Assembly (NCBI RefSeq): GCF_001879205.1
Contig: NZ_MLFK01000005.1
Coordinates: 682,001 to 746,000 of the forward strand
Direction: 5' to 3'
Origin: Flavobacterium johnsoniae
Lineage (GTDB): Bacteria > Bacteroidota > Bacteroidia > Flavobacteriales > Flavobacteriaceae
Length of the DNA: 64,000 bases
The notes beneath the pieces are model-generated. The model made no database searches. It saw nothing but the letters and a program-made list of their open reading frames with translations, and was not told where the DNA came from. Positions 43,315 through 52,560 of the stretch are shown piece by piece. A program made the position numbers and the translations under genes. How positions within the stretch are numbered: position 1 is the stretch's first letter; every line of letters begins with the position of its first letter.

Positions 43315-45558
43315 ATGCGTAATTTCATCTGGAGTTTCATTTTGTGTTTTTGTGTAGTTTTTGTTTCTTTTTCTCAAACAAAAACGATCGAAAAAGGAAC
43401 TTATATTTCTAATACAAAAGGGCAGAAAATAAAACTAAACTTGTTAGACGATAATAAGTACGAATTAGTTTTTTATACAGGAGAATATAAGGTTAAAGGA
43501 GATTCGCTATTGTTTTCTCAAACTTCAAAAGCAGAAAGTTCTTTTGACCTGGAGTATAAAAATGATAAGAAAGCAAAAAAAGTTAAAATTAAGTTTTTAG
43601 ATCCTTCTTATAATTCTTTTTATATCGGAACTCAAAAAGGAACTGAGGAAGTTCAATATCAACGAGTTTCAGATATAAAAAACAAAGTAGATCCTGAATG
43701 GAAAAGTTTAGATCTTGATTATGAAATTGATCGTACAGATTATTTGTATCTAGTTTACGAAGGTTATGAAGCAGATAGTCAAATTTCAAAATTTGCTTTG
43801 CCAAAAGATGTTTCAGAAATTACAATAAAATACGATTTTGATGTTGTAGGGAATTTACAAATCGAAGGTTTTTTGGATCGTAAAAAAAATGAATTAATAG
43901 TTTCTGAAAAATCAGGAAAAAGCCCAATTGTATTTGTAAACGAAAAAAATGCTCCCGTTGTTACGGTTTCAAAAGTAACTCCTATAGAAAATAAGGTTGT
44001 TGCGAAGTGGACTTATCCGGGCAAAGAAAATACTTTATTAGATGACAATTTTGGAACAGGCGTTGCTGTTGATAGTGCCGTTGCTACTGTAGATTATGTG
44101 GTAGATGCAAATTATACAAAATACGATTTCAAGTTAAAAATCGAAAATAATCTAAAAAGTGCAATTGCAGCAACCAAAGAAGCAGGTACTAAATTTTTGG
44201 TAACGCTGGTTGATAGTAAAAATACTTCGGCGCAAGCAGATTTTAATACTTTTATTAAAGATCAGGAAACACAAATTGGCTATAATATGTATGATAAGTA
44301 CAATGCGCAATATGATGTTTTTAATTATTATCTGGCTGGAGCCGATGATAAAAAATGGCTGAAAAACAATAAAATAACAAATGATCCAAGTGTATTTGTA
44401 GTAAACGGAAACGGTGATTTATTAGCGGCAGCAAAATCCAATTTATCAGATAAACAATATCAGTTTAGTTACTACGGAGATTTTTATCGAAAACTTTTGC
44501 GCGCAGATGCTTTTGTCTCTATTGATAAAACCTTAAAAAACAAAAAAGCATCAGATACTGACTTAATCAAAACTTTTAATAAAGCGGCAGCTTTAGAAAC
44601 ATCATACGATTATGATTCGGATTTTGTGGTGGATGATACCAATCCTACTGAATTTGTGTTTGCCAAAACAGCATTAGACAGAAAAGCAGTAGCTCAATCC
44701 TGGAAAAAACTAATTGAAGCACATCAAAAAGACGCAAAACCTGATCTGTATTTGGTTGAAACAATAGTAAAAGAAATCAAAAACCAAGGTTTTACGAAAC
44801 AGCTTTTTAATGAGGACAAAATTTTAAACGATACCGATTTCTTATCAATCGATTATTTATTAAAACATTCTGAAGAAATAGAAAATAATCGTGCAGCTTT
44901 TAATAGCAAAGAAGGAGAAATTCATAATGTAGGGAATGTAGTAGCTGAAATTGCAAATGCATTTCAACTCAATACATACGCATCTCAAGAAGGTGTTTCG
45001 GGAGAAATTAACAAAGATAAAATCAATGCAACGTATAAAAAGATTATTGCATCAGGAAAAGGCAATTTTGAATCGTACCGAAATTATTTCGCGTATTTGG
45101 AACAAAACGAAGATAAAGATGGTTCAAATACCACTTTCTTAAGAGAATTCAGCACCTACTTTGATTCTAATTTAGCATCGACAAGCCCAATTGAAAAATT
45201 AGACGCAATATATTCTACTTTAGATTCGTCTTCCAGCTATTCTTATGACGGATGGAATGCATTTAAAGAGTATCATTCAAATCTTTGTAATACGGCAGCA
45301 TGGACAGTAGTTTTAAAACCGGCAAATTCAAGCTTTATAAAAGCAGCCATAAGCTGGTCTGAATATAGTTTGATTATAACTAAAAACAATCCGTATTATC
45401 TGGATACTTTGGCTCAGTTGTATTACAAAGACGGCCAAAAAGAAAGAGCAGTTGCAACACAGGCTTTAGCGGTAAAATATTTAACGCCGGAGGTGGAAGA
45501 AGGAACTGCAAGTGAAATAAAAGAAACGCTGGCAAAAATGCAAAACGGAACTTACTAA
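43315..45558 (+). CDS. Large secreted protein with possible thioredoxin-like segment, function unknown
   Basis: The 747-residue product starts with a signal peptide (about 1-21, MRNFIWSFILCFCVVFVSFS). The N-terminal 200 residues are beta-rich. The middle (about 265-400) resembles a thioredoxin fold (AGTKFLVTLVDSKNTSAQ, TNDPSVFVVNGNGDLLA) but lacks a CxxC active site. The C-terminal 300 residues are helical and resemble TPR-type repeats (SWSEYSLIITKNNPYYLDTL). I cannot name a family with confidence. It forms a single-gene unit between the barrel gene and a terminator. Confidence 0.7.
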   Translation: MRNFIWSFILCFCVVFVSFSQTKTIEKGTYISNTKGQKIKLNLLDDNKYELVFYTGEYKVKGDSLLFSQTSKAESSFDLEYKNDKKAKKVKIKFLDPSYNSFYIGTQKGTEEVQYQRVSDIKNKVDPEWKSLDLDYEIDRTDYLYLVYEGYEADSQISKFALPKDVSEITIKYDFDVVGNLQIEGFLDRKKNELIVSEKSGKSPIVFVNEKNAPVVTVSKVTPIENKVVAKWTYPGKENTLLDDNFGTGVAVDSAVATVDYVVDANYTKYDFKLKIENNLKSAIAATKEAGTKFLVTLVDSKNTSAQADFNTFIKDQETQIGYNMYDKYNAQYDVFNYYLAGADDKKWLKNNKITNDPSVFVVNGNGDLLAAAKSNLSDKQYQFSYYGDFYRKLLRADAFVSIDKTLKNKKASDTDLIKTFNKAAALETSYDYDSDFVVDDTNPTEFVFAKTALDRKAVAQSWKKLIEAHQKDAKPDLYLVETIVKEIKNQGFTKQLFNEDKILNDTDFLSIDYLLKHSEEIENNRAAFNSKEGEIHNVGNVVAEIANAFQLNTYASQEGVSGEINKDKINATYKKIIASGKGNFESYRNYFAYLEQNEDKDGSNTTFLREFSTYFDSNLASTSPIEKLDAIYSTLDSSSSYSYDGWNAFKEYHSNLCNTAAWTVVLKPANSSFIKAAISWSEYSLIITKNNPYYLDTLAQLYYKDGQKERAVATQALAVKYLTPEVEEGTASEIKETLAKMQNGTY

Positions 45559-45580
45559 AGTTAAAAGATTAGAATAAAAC

Positions 45581-45617
45581 AAAACCCGACAAAATTTTAA
45601 ATCTTGTCGGGTTTTAT
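45581..45617. terminator. Bidirectional terminator between convergent genes
   Basis: A perfect 12-bp stem (45581-45592 with 45604-45615) is flanked by A and T tracts. Confidence 0.85.
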
Positions 45618-45621
45618 TTTT

Positions 45622-47394
45622 CTATTTTTTAATGGCTGCCATTACTTTTATCTGGTAATTTCTTGGAATTTTTTTGTTGTTTTCAATCTTGCCATTCGCA
45701 CTTAGATAATTAATTAAAATGATGTATTTGGAATTTTCTATTCTTTGCTGAATTTTTGTATCTGAATTATAACCGTTTCTAAAATTGGAATTTGTATTGA
45801 TAAATTCATTTATTTTAAGCGGAATTATATCTTCATTAATTTTTAATTCCTGACCATAATCTGTTGTTTTTGATTTAATCGAATACGTTACATTATCTAA
45901 AGTAATGCATTTGCTGCATTCAAATGAATTGTTCTGGTTTAGAATAAATGTGAAATCATAACCATGAATGTTAACTACAGCATTATTATCATTTTCATAA
46001 AAATAATAATTGAAAGAATCATTTTCTTTCTCCTTTTGTTCATATTCAGATCGATACTCAAAACCTAGGCTTCTCACAATCTCACTAGGTCCGGGATTTT
46101 TATCTTTTTTGTACAGCTCTCCTAATTTTTTAGGTGCATACGGAATCAAAACTTCAAAAGTGTAATTTCTATCTAGAAAAAACACAATACTGCTTAATTC
46201 CTTTTCTTGTTCAAAAGTTACTTTTTTACCTTCTGTTTTTTGCATAAAGTTTTCAAATCGGGATAACTGACTGTATTTTGAAACAGAATCAGCACTTTGA
46301 GGCCCCACAATCGAAAACAATCCGGCCAAACACATACTTATAGGAATGAATTTTATTTTTGGATGTTTTGAAATTAGAAAATAACCTACAACAACTGCCA
46401 GCCATATTGATAATAAGAGAACATAATAGCGTTCATGCGTAAATCCATAAAGATTAATTCGGTATAAAATGGCCCAAAATAACAGTACTAAAAGCGGAAT
46501 CAAAAGAAAATAAAACCAGCGGTTGAATGTTCGCATCCATAAATTACCACTTTCATTTGCAATAGGATGGACCAGTAAAAAAGAAAGGATTCCGATAATA
46601 GCAAAAGCCAAAACCAGATAAGAAACCCAGCCTACTGGCAGCGAAAGCGTAATAAGGATTTTAGCTTCGTAACATATTAAGATTACCAAATAAATACTGA
46701 TAAGAGGTAATAGTATAAACTGCGTGAAATTTTTAAGTCCTTTCGGATAATTTAACTGAAGTGGAAATTCTTTATTATTGGTTTCAGGAACACCGCTTAA
46801 AAAGAAAACAGTATTAAAAATTCCTGCAATAATGAAGAACAGATATCCGTAGATTTTGCTGTCAAATTCAACTTTAAACAATTGATCGACTGCTAAAATT
46901 GCCAAAGCTAAACCGGTATAAAGCACAATACTGTACAGCCCTGAAGTAAGAATTCGTAAAAAAAGCTGTTTATTGAATTCCCAAAACTCTTCCTGATTGT
47001 AGTTTCTTGGAATAAAACCAGCGAAAGAAACCAGTAAATGCAAAGCTAGGTTGAGAACAAAAAACTGCTGCGTTTCGGCATCTGATATTCTTTCTCCAAA
47101 ATTAAATACAAAAGCAATTAATGGTACACTAAATATCAAGCTGACTGCAAATCGTATGATATTGTTTTTCTGTTTTGCTGCAAAAAATAAACTGGCAGAA
47201 ACAAACCAAACCAGACATAAGGAACAGCTCATGACAGCTTTTAAATAGAAGTCATCGTAATTGGTATAATCTTGCCTAATATTTAAAATAGCGAAAATAG
47301 TACCGCAAATTGCTGTAATAGTTTCTAAAGGAAATCTCAGAATGGTTTTCTGCGTTGCCTTTAGCACGTTCTGTAACGAAGGAAGTCTGCTCAT
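45622..47394 (-). CDS. DUF4153 domain-containing membrane protein
   Basis: The 590-residue product has about ten to twelve membrane helices in the first 370 residues (for example LFLRILTSGLYSIVLYTGLALAI in the middle) in the DUF4153 pattern, then a soluble C-terminal part (about 370-590) with beta-rich segments. The family is widespread in Bacteroidota and has no established function. The gene lies upstream of no obvious partner; metK is next on the same strand but ends in its own terminator before it. Confidence 0.8.
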   Translation of the reverse strand: MSRLPSLQNVLKATQKTILRFPLETITAICGTIFAILNIRQDYTNYDDFYLKAVMSCSLCLVWFVSASLFFAAKQKNNIIRFAVSLIFSVPLIAFVFNFGERISDAETQQFFVLNLALHLLVSFAGFIPRNYNQEEFWEFNKQLFLRILTSGLYSIVLYTGLALAILAVDQLFKVEFDSKIYGYLFFIIAGIFNTVFFLSGVPETNNKEFPLQLNYPKGLKNFTQFILLPLISIYLVILICYEAKILITLSLPVGWVSYLVLAFAIIGILSFLLVHPIANESGNLWMRTFNRWFYFLLIPLLVLLFWAILYRINLYGFTHERYYVLLLSIWLAVVVGYFLISKHPKIKFIPISMCLAGLFSIVGPQSADSVSKYSQLSRFENFMQKTEGKKVTFEQEKELSSIVFFLDRNYTFEVLIPYAPKKLGELYKKDKNPGPSEIVRSLGFEYRSEYEQKEKENDSFNYYFYENDNNAVVNIHGYDFTFILNQNNSFECSKCITLDNVTYSIKSKTTDYGQELKINEDIIPLKINEFINTNSNFRNGYNSDTKIQQRIENSKYIILINYLSANGKIENNKKIPRNYQIKVMAAIKK

Positions 47395-47489
47395 TTTTTT
47401 AATCAGTTATTTTGTATAAAGTAAGGTAAATTGCAAGGGATAACCAAATAAAATAAAAACGTAAAAAATGGTAATTACTAAAAATAAAA

Positions 47490-47515
47490 AAGGCTGTCTA
47501 ATTTTAGACAGCCTC
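47490..47515 (-). terminator. Intrinsic terminator after metK
   Basis: A 10-bp stem (47492-47501 with 47504-47513) is followed on the minus strand by a T run. Confidence 0.8.
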
Positions 47516-47545
47516 GATTTTATATGTTGAATTTAGATTTAAAAA

Positions 47546-48796
47546 TTACAATCCAAATGCAGCTTTTACCTGGTCAACAAAATCAAGTTTTTCCCATGTA
47601 AATAACTCAACCGTAACAGTTTTTTCGTTTCCTCCAGGAGCAGAAAAAGTTTTAGTTACTGTTTCCGGTTTACGTCCCATGTGTCCGTAAGCCGCAGTTT
47701 CGCTGTAAATAGGATTTCTTAATTTTAAACGCTGCTCGATAAAGTAAGGACGCATATCAAAAATAGCTTCTACTTTTTTAGCGATTTCACCGTTAGTTAA
47801 GTTTACTTTAGAAGTTCCGTAAGTTTCAATGAAAATTCCCATTGGCTCAGCAACTCCAATAGCGTAAGAAACCTGAACTAAGATTTCGTCAGCAACACCT
47901 GCAGCCACTAAGTTTTTAGCGATATGACGTGTAGCATAAGCCGCACTTCTGTCTACTTTACTTGGATCTTTTCCAGAGAATGCACCACCACCGTGAGCAC
48001 CTTTTCCACCGTAAGTATCAACGATGATTTTTCTTCCTGTTAAACCAGTATCTCCGTGAGGTCCTCCAATAACGAATTTTCCTGTTGGGTTAATATGGTA
48101 ATTGATTTTATCATTAAATAAATGAGCGTGCTCTGGATTTTTAGCGATAATTCTTGGAATCAAAATTTCGATAATATCTTTTTTGATTTTAGCCAGCATT
48201 GAAGCTTCTTCATCAAAATCATCATGTTGTGTAGAGATAACAATAGCATCAATACGAGTTGGTTTGTTATCGTCGCTGTACTCTAAAGTTACCTGCGATT
48301 TAGCATCAGGACGCAGATAAGTGATTTCCTTATTTTCACGTCTTAATATAGCTAACTCTTGTAATAATTTATGAGATAAATCAAGCGCCAATGGCATGAA
48401 GTTTTCAGTTTCGTTTGTAGCGTAACCAAACATCATTCCTTGATCTCCGGCACCTTGCTCTTCTGGCTTAGCTCTGTCAACACCTTGATTAATGTCTGCA
48501 GACTGCTCATGAATTGCTGAAAGAATTCCACAAGAATTCGCTTCAAACATATATTCACTTTTAGTATATCCAATTTTACGGATTACCTCACGCGCAATTT
48601 GTTGTACATCAAGATAAGTATTTGATTTTACCTCACCTGCTAAAATAACCTGACCTGTAGTAACTAATGTTTCGCAAGCTACTTTTGAGTCAGCATCAAA
48701 TGCCAGAAAGTTATCGATTAAAGCATCCGAAATTTGATCTGCAACTTTGTCTGGATGCCCTTCACTAACAGATTCTGACGTAAATAAATAAGCCAT
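47546..48796 (-). CDS. metK: S-adenosylmethionine synthetase
   Basis: MetK makes SAM from methionine and ATP. The 416-residue product has the signature motifs [20 protein letters not shown], the ATP-binding [12 protein letters not shown] and the P-loop-like [19 protein letters not shown]. Length is within the family range. The 5' leader of about 165 nt contains a SAM-II-like structure and is divergent to a Met/Cys leader attenuator. Together these place metK at the head of the window's sulfur region, and feedback by SAM on its own synthesis is likely. Confidence 0.97.
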   Translation of the reverse strand: MAYLFTSESVSEGHPDKVADQISDALIDNFLAFDADSKVACETLVTTGQVILAGEVKSNTYLDVQQIAREVIRKIGYTKSEYMFEANSCGILSAIHEQSADINQGVDRAKPEEQGAGDQGMMFGYATNETENFMPLALDLSHKLLQELAILRRENKEITYLRPDAKSQVTLEYSDDNKPTRIDAIVISTQHDDFDEEASMLAKIKKDIIEILIPRIIAKNPEHAHLFNDKINYHINPTGKFVIGGPHGDTGLTGRKIIVDTYGGKGAHGGGAFSGKDPSKVDRSAAYATRHIAKNLVAAGVADEILVQVSYAIGVAEPMGIFIETYGTSKVNLTNGEIAKKVEAIFDMRPYFIEQRLKLRNPIYSETAAYGHMGRKPETVTKTFSAPGGNEKTVTVELFTWEKLDFVDQVKAAFGL

Positions 48797-48836
48797 AATA
48801 ATTTATTAAATTAACATTAAGCGAGGAAAAGTAATT

Positions 48837-48962
48837 GCTGAAAGTGCTAAAGGAGAGTTCCTGCTTTAGCATTTTTTACTACTGAAATCTATCTTTCAGC
48901 ATTCATAACGAACCGTTTCATTATGAAGAGGTTGCAATCAGTTCAAATTTTTCCTCTGTATT
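48837..48962 (-). promoter_or_regulatory. SAM-II-like riboswitch in the metK leader
   Basis: On the metK strand the leader has the 5-bp stem 48957-48953 with 48931-48927, the conserved-looking UUUG and UUGCAACC segments within it, and downstream AAAUGCUAAAG (around 48872-48864). These match the SAM-II (metA-motif) pattern. Between P1 and the 3' element an insertion holds two hairpins (48927-48902 and 48899-48882). UGCUAAAG (48871-48864) can instead pair with 48852-48845, enclosed by 48900-48893 with 48844-48837, a plausible expression platform. The class assignment is from memory of the consensus and needs a covariance search. Confidence 0.55.
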
Positions 48963-48968
48963 CGCGTG

Positions 48969-48976
48969 CAAAGGTA
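48969..48976 (-). promoter_or_regulatory. -7 promoter element of metK
   Basis: TACCTTTG on the minus strand matches TAnnTTTG and puts the transcript start near 48962, so the SAM-II-like leader is fully transcribed. Confidence 0.6.
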
Positions 48977-48985
48977 TAAAACCAT

Positions 48986-49003
48986 TTTGATTTGCAAATC
49001 AAA
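48986..49003. promoter_or_regulatory. 18-bp perfect palindrome upstream of metK
   Basis: TTTGATTTGCAAATCAAA is a perfect palindrome directly upstream of the metK -7 element, overlapping the -33 region. It may be an operator for an unidentified regulator. Confidence 0.45.
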
Positions 49004-49088
49004 GTTCAACTTTTTTTATTTTTTATAGCAGAAATTTAACAGTAACATACTAATTTGATAGGGTAATAGAAAATATTTTTGTTTTTGT

Positions 49089-49119
49089 TTGGCTGATTAA
49101 AAAATAGTTCGCACATTTG
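49089..49119 (+). promoter_or_regulatory. Promoter of the first Met/Cys leader
   Basis: TTG (49089-49091), a 20-base spacer and CACATTTG (49112-49119), one base off TAnnTTTG, predict a start near 49126, 15 nt before the leader ATG. Confidence 0.5.
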
Positions 49120-49140
49120 CCTCAAGAAAATTAAAGAAAA

Positions 49141-49209
49141 ATGAAATTTACAGTTTACAATATGATGTCTTGTAAGATGCCGGAGTTATCCGCAGAGACG
49201 CTATTGTAA
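49141..49209 (+). CDS. Met/Cys leader peptide 1 (22 residues)
   Basis: A 22-codon frame ([20 protein letters not shown] then two Leu and a TAA stop) has Met at 8, 9 and 13 and Cys at 11. It lies between a promoter and a strong terminator and ahead of a TonB receptor gene. The segment 49190-49197 (CCGCAGAG) near the end of the frame repeats the 3' arm of the terminator and can pair (GCAGAG with 49235-49240) with its 5' arm. That is the antiterminator layout of ribosome-mediated attenuation. Translation is inferred; the frame is too short for coding statistics. Confidence 0.6.
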   Translation: MKFTVYNMMSCKMPELSAETLL

Positions 49210-49231
49210 TTTTTTATAAAAATAGAAATAG

Positions 49232-49262
49232 AACCTCTGCAGACCGCAGAGGTTTTTTTTTG
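49232..49262 (+). terminator. Attenuator terminator upstream of the TonB receptor gene
   Basis: A perfect 9-bp stem (49232-49240 with 49246-49254) with a 5-nt loop and a nine-T run. It stands between leader peptide 1 and the receptor gene, so receptor expression requires antitermination. Confidence 0.8.
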
Positions 49263-49328
49263 TTCAAAAATGAAATAAACTATAAATCTTTTTTAAGCCA
49301 AAAACCACTAATTAATCACTTAAAAGCA

Positions 49329-52175
49329 ATGAAAAAAAATGTACTAATTGTTTTAGGCCTGCTTACATTTTCAGGCATTTATGCTCAGGAAAATAAAACA
49401 GAGCAGGACAGCCTGAAAAATAATGAATTATCAGAAGTTACAATTATTGGGTCTAGAAGTAAGAATAGAGTAAAAACAGATGTTCCGGTTCCGGTTGATG
49501 TTTTTAATATTGCCGATATTACAAAAGGAGCACCGCAAACGAGTGTGACTCAAATTTTAAATTATGTTGCGCCTTCATTTACAAGTAATGCAACATCAAC
49601 CGCAGATGCTACAGATCACGTAGATCCTGCACAATTAAGAGGTTTAGGGCCAGATCAGGTTCTAATTTTAGTAAACGGAAAAAGAAGACATACAAGTGCC
49701 TTAGTAAATATAAACGGATCGCCTGGAAGAGGATCTGTAGGAACTGATTTAAATGCGATTCCGTCTTTTGCAATCGAAAGAATTGAAGTTTTGAGAGATG
49801 GTGCAGCAGCTCAATATGGTTCTGATGCCATTGCCGGAGTAATTAATATTGTACTGAAAAAGGATGCAAAATATCTTTCAGGAGGAATTCAGTACGGAAC
49901 TAATTTATCATCCGGATCTAATAATTTTGAAGGCGGAGCCGATGGACAAACTGTACAGGTCGATTTAAATTACGGAACTTCGCTAGGAAAACCTGGAAGT
50001 TTCTTAAATATTACCGGTACAGCCGTTACAAGACAAGCAACAAGCAGAGCAGGAATTAGAAATAACGGAATTTTTAATGCCTATAATGCTGTAGAAAACA
50101 GAGCAGCTCAAAATGGAGTTGCGATCAATTCACTTTTCAGTAATATTAATACGACTTCAAATTCAGCACAAATCATCAGTTCATTACAGCAATATGCACC
50201 GCAGGTAAATTATTTTACAACGGCACAGCAAACCGCAATTGCATCTGCAACTACAATTGCACAAATGCAGACGGCGCTTAATTTTGATGTAACGAATAAC
50301 GAATTATCATATAGAGGACAGCAGAGAAGCGACTATAATATGAGTGTCGGCCAGTCAGAACTAGCTTCTGGGCAGGCTTATTATAATGCAAAATATCCTT
50401 TAACAGAAAGTACTTCATTGTATTCATTTGGAGGATTATCGTATAGAAATGGTAAATCGTATGCTTTTAACAGGCTCCCAAATGGTTCAGGAACTTTTAC
50501 TCAGGTATATGAAAACGGATTTTTACCGGAAATAGAATCATCAATATTAGATGCCTCAGCAGCACTTGGAGTTACAACAAATGTATTGGGCTTTGATACC
50601 GATTTAAGTACAAATCTGGGCTCAAACTCTTTTCAATATGATGTAAACAATACTAGTAATGCCACTCTTGGAACAAATTCTCCATCTAGTTTTGATGCCG
50701 GAAAAGTTTCATTTTTGCAAAGTACAACCAATTTAGATTTTAGTAAAAAGCTAGATGTTTTATCTGGTTTAAACGTTGCTTTTGGAGGAGAATTTAGATA
50801 CGAAAATTATCAGATAAAAGCAGGAGAGGAAGCTTCATACGGATTGTATGATGTAAACGGAGCTTTAGTTTCCGGAATCCTGCCAAGTAATTCACCTTTA
50901 ATTGTTACTGATTTCTTTGGAAATAAACGTGGAGCAGGAGCACAGGGATTTTCTGGATTTCAGCCATCAGACGCTAAAGAAAAAGACAGAAAAAGCGGTG
51001 CAGCATATATTGACCTAGAATTGAATGCAACCGAAAACTGGCTGGTAAATGGAGCAGCCCGCTATGAAAATTATTCAGATTTTGGAAGTACAGTTACATT
51101 TAAGTTAGCTTCCCTTTTAAAACTGACAGATAATATTAATTGGAGAATCTCCGGACAAACAGGTTTTAGAGCACCATCATTACAACAGAAATATTTTGAA
51201 TCAAGTTCAACTCAATTTATAAACGGATCACCATACCAAGTAGGTTACTTTACAAATGATTCGCAGGCAGCGAAAAGTATTGGAGTAGAAAACTTAAAAC
51301 CAGAAAAGTCAAAAAGCATCAGTACCGGATTTACATTTAAAATTCCGGAAGCGAATATTACAATTGCAACAGATGCTTATTTTACAAGAATTAACGACAG
51401 AATTGTTTTATCTGGACAATATGCAAGACCAACAGATGCGCAGATAAACGCAGCTACATCGCAGACACAAAAAGATGCATTGACATTGTTTCAGCAAGCA
51501 TTTGATTTAAAAGGTGTAGAGAGAGCCTCGTTCTGGACAAACGGAATCGACTCTGAAACAAAAGGAATTGATTTGGTAATCTCGCAAAAATATGATGTGA
51601 TTCAGGATTTCGTTATAAGAAACGATTTGGCTTTGAGTTATAATGAAACAAAAAGAGTAGGAGACTTAAATGTACCTCAGTCTATTATTGATGCGGGTGG
51701 AGAACCTTTCAAATATTCTTTTTTCCCTGAATCAAGCCGCATTTATTTAGAAGAGGCAATTCCGAAATTAAAAGCGAATTTGATGACCACTTTCAGTATC
51801 AAGAAATTAGATATTTATTTAAGAAACAGCTATTTTGGAAAAGTGACAGATCCGGGAGCAACAGATGTAAACTTAGACGGATTCTCTTCAGTTTACGAAC
51901 ATCCGGAATACAGCGCAAAATTAGTAACCGATTTATCTTTAGGATATCAAATAAACGAACATTTCAGAGCAACAATCGGATTTAATAATATAGGAGATGT
52001 TTATCCGGACAGAAATAACCCGGCAACTCCGGCTTTTACCAATACAACTCCAACTTTATCTCCGGCGCCAAGTACAGATTTAACAAATGCAAATCAGTTT
52101 GCTTATTCAAGAGCGGTATCGCAGTTTGGATTAAACGGAAGATTTGGTTTTGCCCGATTAAGTTTTAAATTTTAA
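49329..52175 (+). CDS. TonB-dependent receptor under Met/Cys attenuator control
   Basis: The 948-residue product (start ATG 49329) has a signal peptide (about 1-20, ending GIYAQ), a plug domain (about 45-175; [40 protein letters not shown]) and a large barrel ending in [10 protein letters not shown]. No carboxypeptidase-like domain is present. I rejected an in-frame start at 49260 because it lies in the terminator T run. The leader peptide, the terminator and divergent metK suggest it imports a sulfur-containing nutrient such as a methionine or cysteine source. The substrate is inferred from regulation only; no cobalamin riboswitch is seen. Confidence 0.9.
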   Translation: MKKNVLIVLGLLTFSGIYAQENKTEQDSLKNNELSEVTIIGSRSKNRVKTDVPVPVDVFNIADITKGAPQTSVTQILNYVAPSFTSNATSTADATDHVDPAQLRGLGPDQVLILVNGKRRHTSALVNINGSPGRGSVGTDLNAIPSFAIERIEVLRDGAAAQYGSDAIAGVINIVLKKDAKYLSGGIQYGTNLSSGSNNFEGGADGQTVQVDLNYGTSLGKPGSFLNITGTAVTRQATSRAGIRNNGIFNAYNAVENRAAQNGVAINSLFSNINTTSNSAQIISSLQQYAPQVNYFTTAQQTAIASATTIAQMQTALNFDVTNNELSYRGQQRSDYNMSVGQSELASGQAYYNAKYPLTESTSLYSFGGLSYRNGKSYAFNRLPNGSGTFTQVYENGFLPEIESSILDASAALGVTTNVLGFDTDLSTNLGSNSFQYDVNNTSNATLGTNSPSSFDAGKVSFLQSTTNLDFSKKLDVLSGLNVAFGGEFRYENYQIKAGEEASYGLYDVNGALVSGILPSNSPLIVTDFFGNKRGAGAQGFSGFQPSDAKEKDRKSGAAYIDLELNATENWLVNGAARYENYSDFGSTVTFKLASLLKLTDNINWRISGQTGFRAPSLQQKYFESSSTQFINGSPYQVGYFTNDSQAAKSIGVENLKPEKSKSISTGFTFKIPEANITIATDAYFTRINDRIVLSGQYARPTDAQINAATSQTQKDALTLFQQAFDLKGVERASFWTNGIDSETKGIDLVISQKYDVIQDFVIRNDLALSYNETKRVGDLNVPQSIIDAGGEPFKYSFFPESSRIYLEEAIPKLKANLMTTFSIKKLDIYLRNSYFGKVTDPGATDVNLDGFSSVYEHPEYSAKLVTDLSLGYQINEHFRATIGFNNIGDVYPDRNNPATPAFTNTTPTLSPAPSTDLTNANQFAYSRAVSQFGLNGRFGFARLSFKF

Positions 52176-52183
52176 AAAGAGCT

Positions 52184-52252
52184 GCCACAGATTATTAGGA
52201 TTAAACGAATTAGCATTGATTTTTAGATCATTGTAATCCTTTAATCTGTGGC
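52184..52252 (+). terminator. Long inverted repeat after the TonB receptor gene
   Basis: Arms around 52184-52202 and 52234-52252 (GCCACAGATTA at the left end and its complement at the right) pair with small bulges. It resembles a dispersed Flavobacterium repeat and may act as an mRNA end; it lacks a strong T run. Confidence 0.45.
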
Positions 52253-52310
52253 TAAATTAACCGGCTTTAGCGGTTAGTAAAATTTTTAATGTTAAATATC
52301 AAAATTTTAT

Positions 52311-52341
52311 TTGGCAGTTAAATAAATAAATATTACATTTA
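52311..52341 (+). promoter_or_regulatory. Promoter of the second Met/Cys leader
   Basis: TTG (52311-52313), a 20-base spacer and TACATTTA (52334-52341), one base off TAnnTTTG, precede the leader ATG by 48 nt. Confidence 0.45.
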
Positions 52342-52389
52342 CTCTATCGAATTAGTCGAGTTTAAAAAAAGAATAAAATTTTAAGTAAA

Positions 52390-52470
52390 ATGAAAACAAT
52401 AGCAAGAAAAAATATGATGTGTTGTAGTATGATGCAAATGTGCATCCAATCTTGCTGTTGCCAAAAGTAA
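52390..52470 (+). CDS. Met/Cys leader peptide 2 (26 residues)
   Basis: A 26-codon frame starting MKTIARKN is followed by a run in which 11 of the 18 remaining residues are Met or Cys (Met 9, 10, 14, 15, 17; Cys 11, 12, 18, 22, 23, 24). It ends in TAA at 52468-52470. The last codons (52457-52467, GUUGCCAAAAG) can form 11 pairs, two of them G-U, with 52506-52516 across the 5' arm and loop of the following terminator. A ribosome stalled at the Met codons or the first Cys codons would leave this segment free, so the downstream sulfhydrylase genes would be expressed. Translation is inferred. Confidence 0.72.
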   Translation: MKTIARKNMMCCSMMQMCIQSCCCQK

Positions 52471-52500
52471 AAGATACAATCTTTGTTATAGTTACACTAT

Positions 52501-52536
52501 AAGCCCTTTTGGTAGCCATCCGAAAGGGCTTTTTTC
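52501..52536 (+). terminator. Attenuator terminator upstream of the small protein gene and metY
   Basis: A perfect 9-bp stem (52501-52509 with 52523-52531), a 13-nt loop and a T run. The 5' arm and loop can instead pair with the end of leader peptide 2. Confidence 0.82.
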
Positions 52537-52560
52537 ATTTCAACACTTAAATTAAAAATC

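Noticed and set aside
48797..49328. Cobalamin riboswitch upstream of the TonB receptor
   Set aside because: I found no B12-box-like conserved core; the region is explained by the SAM-II-like leader and the Met/Cys attenuator.
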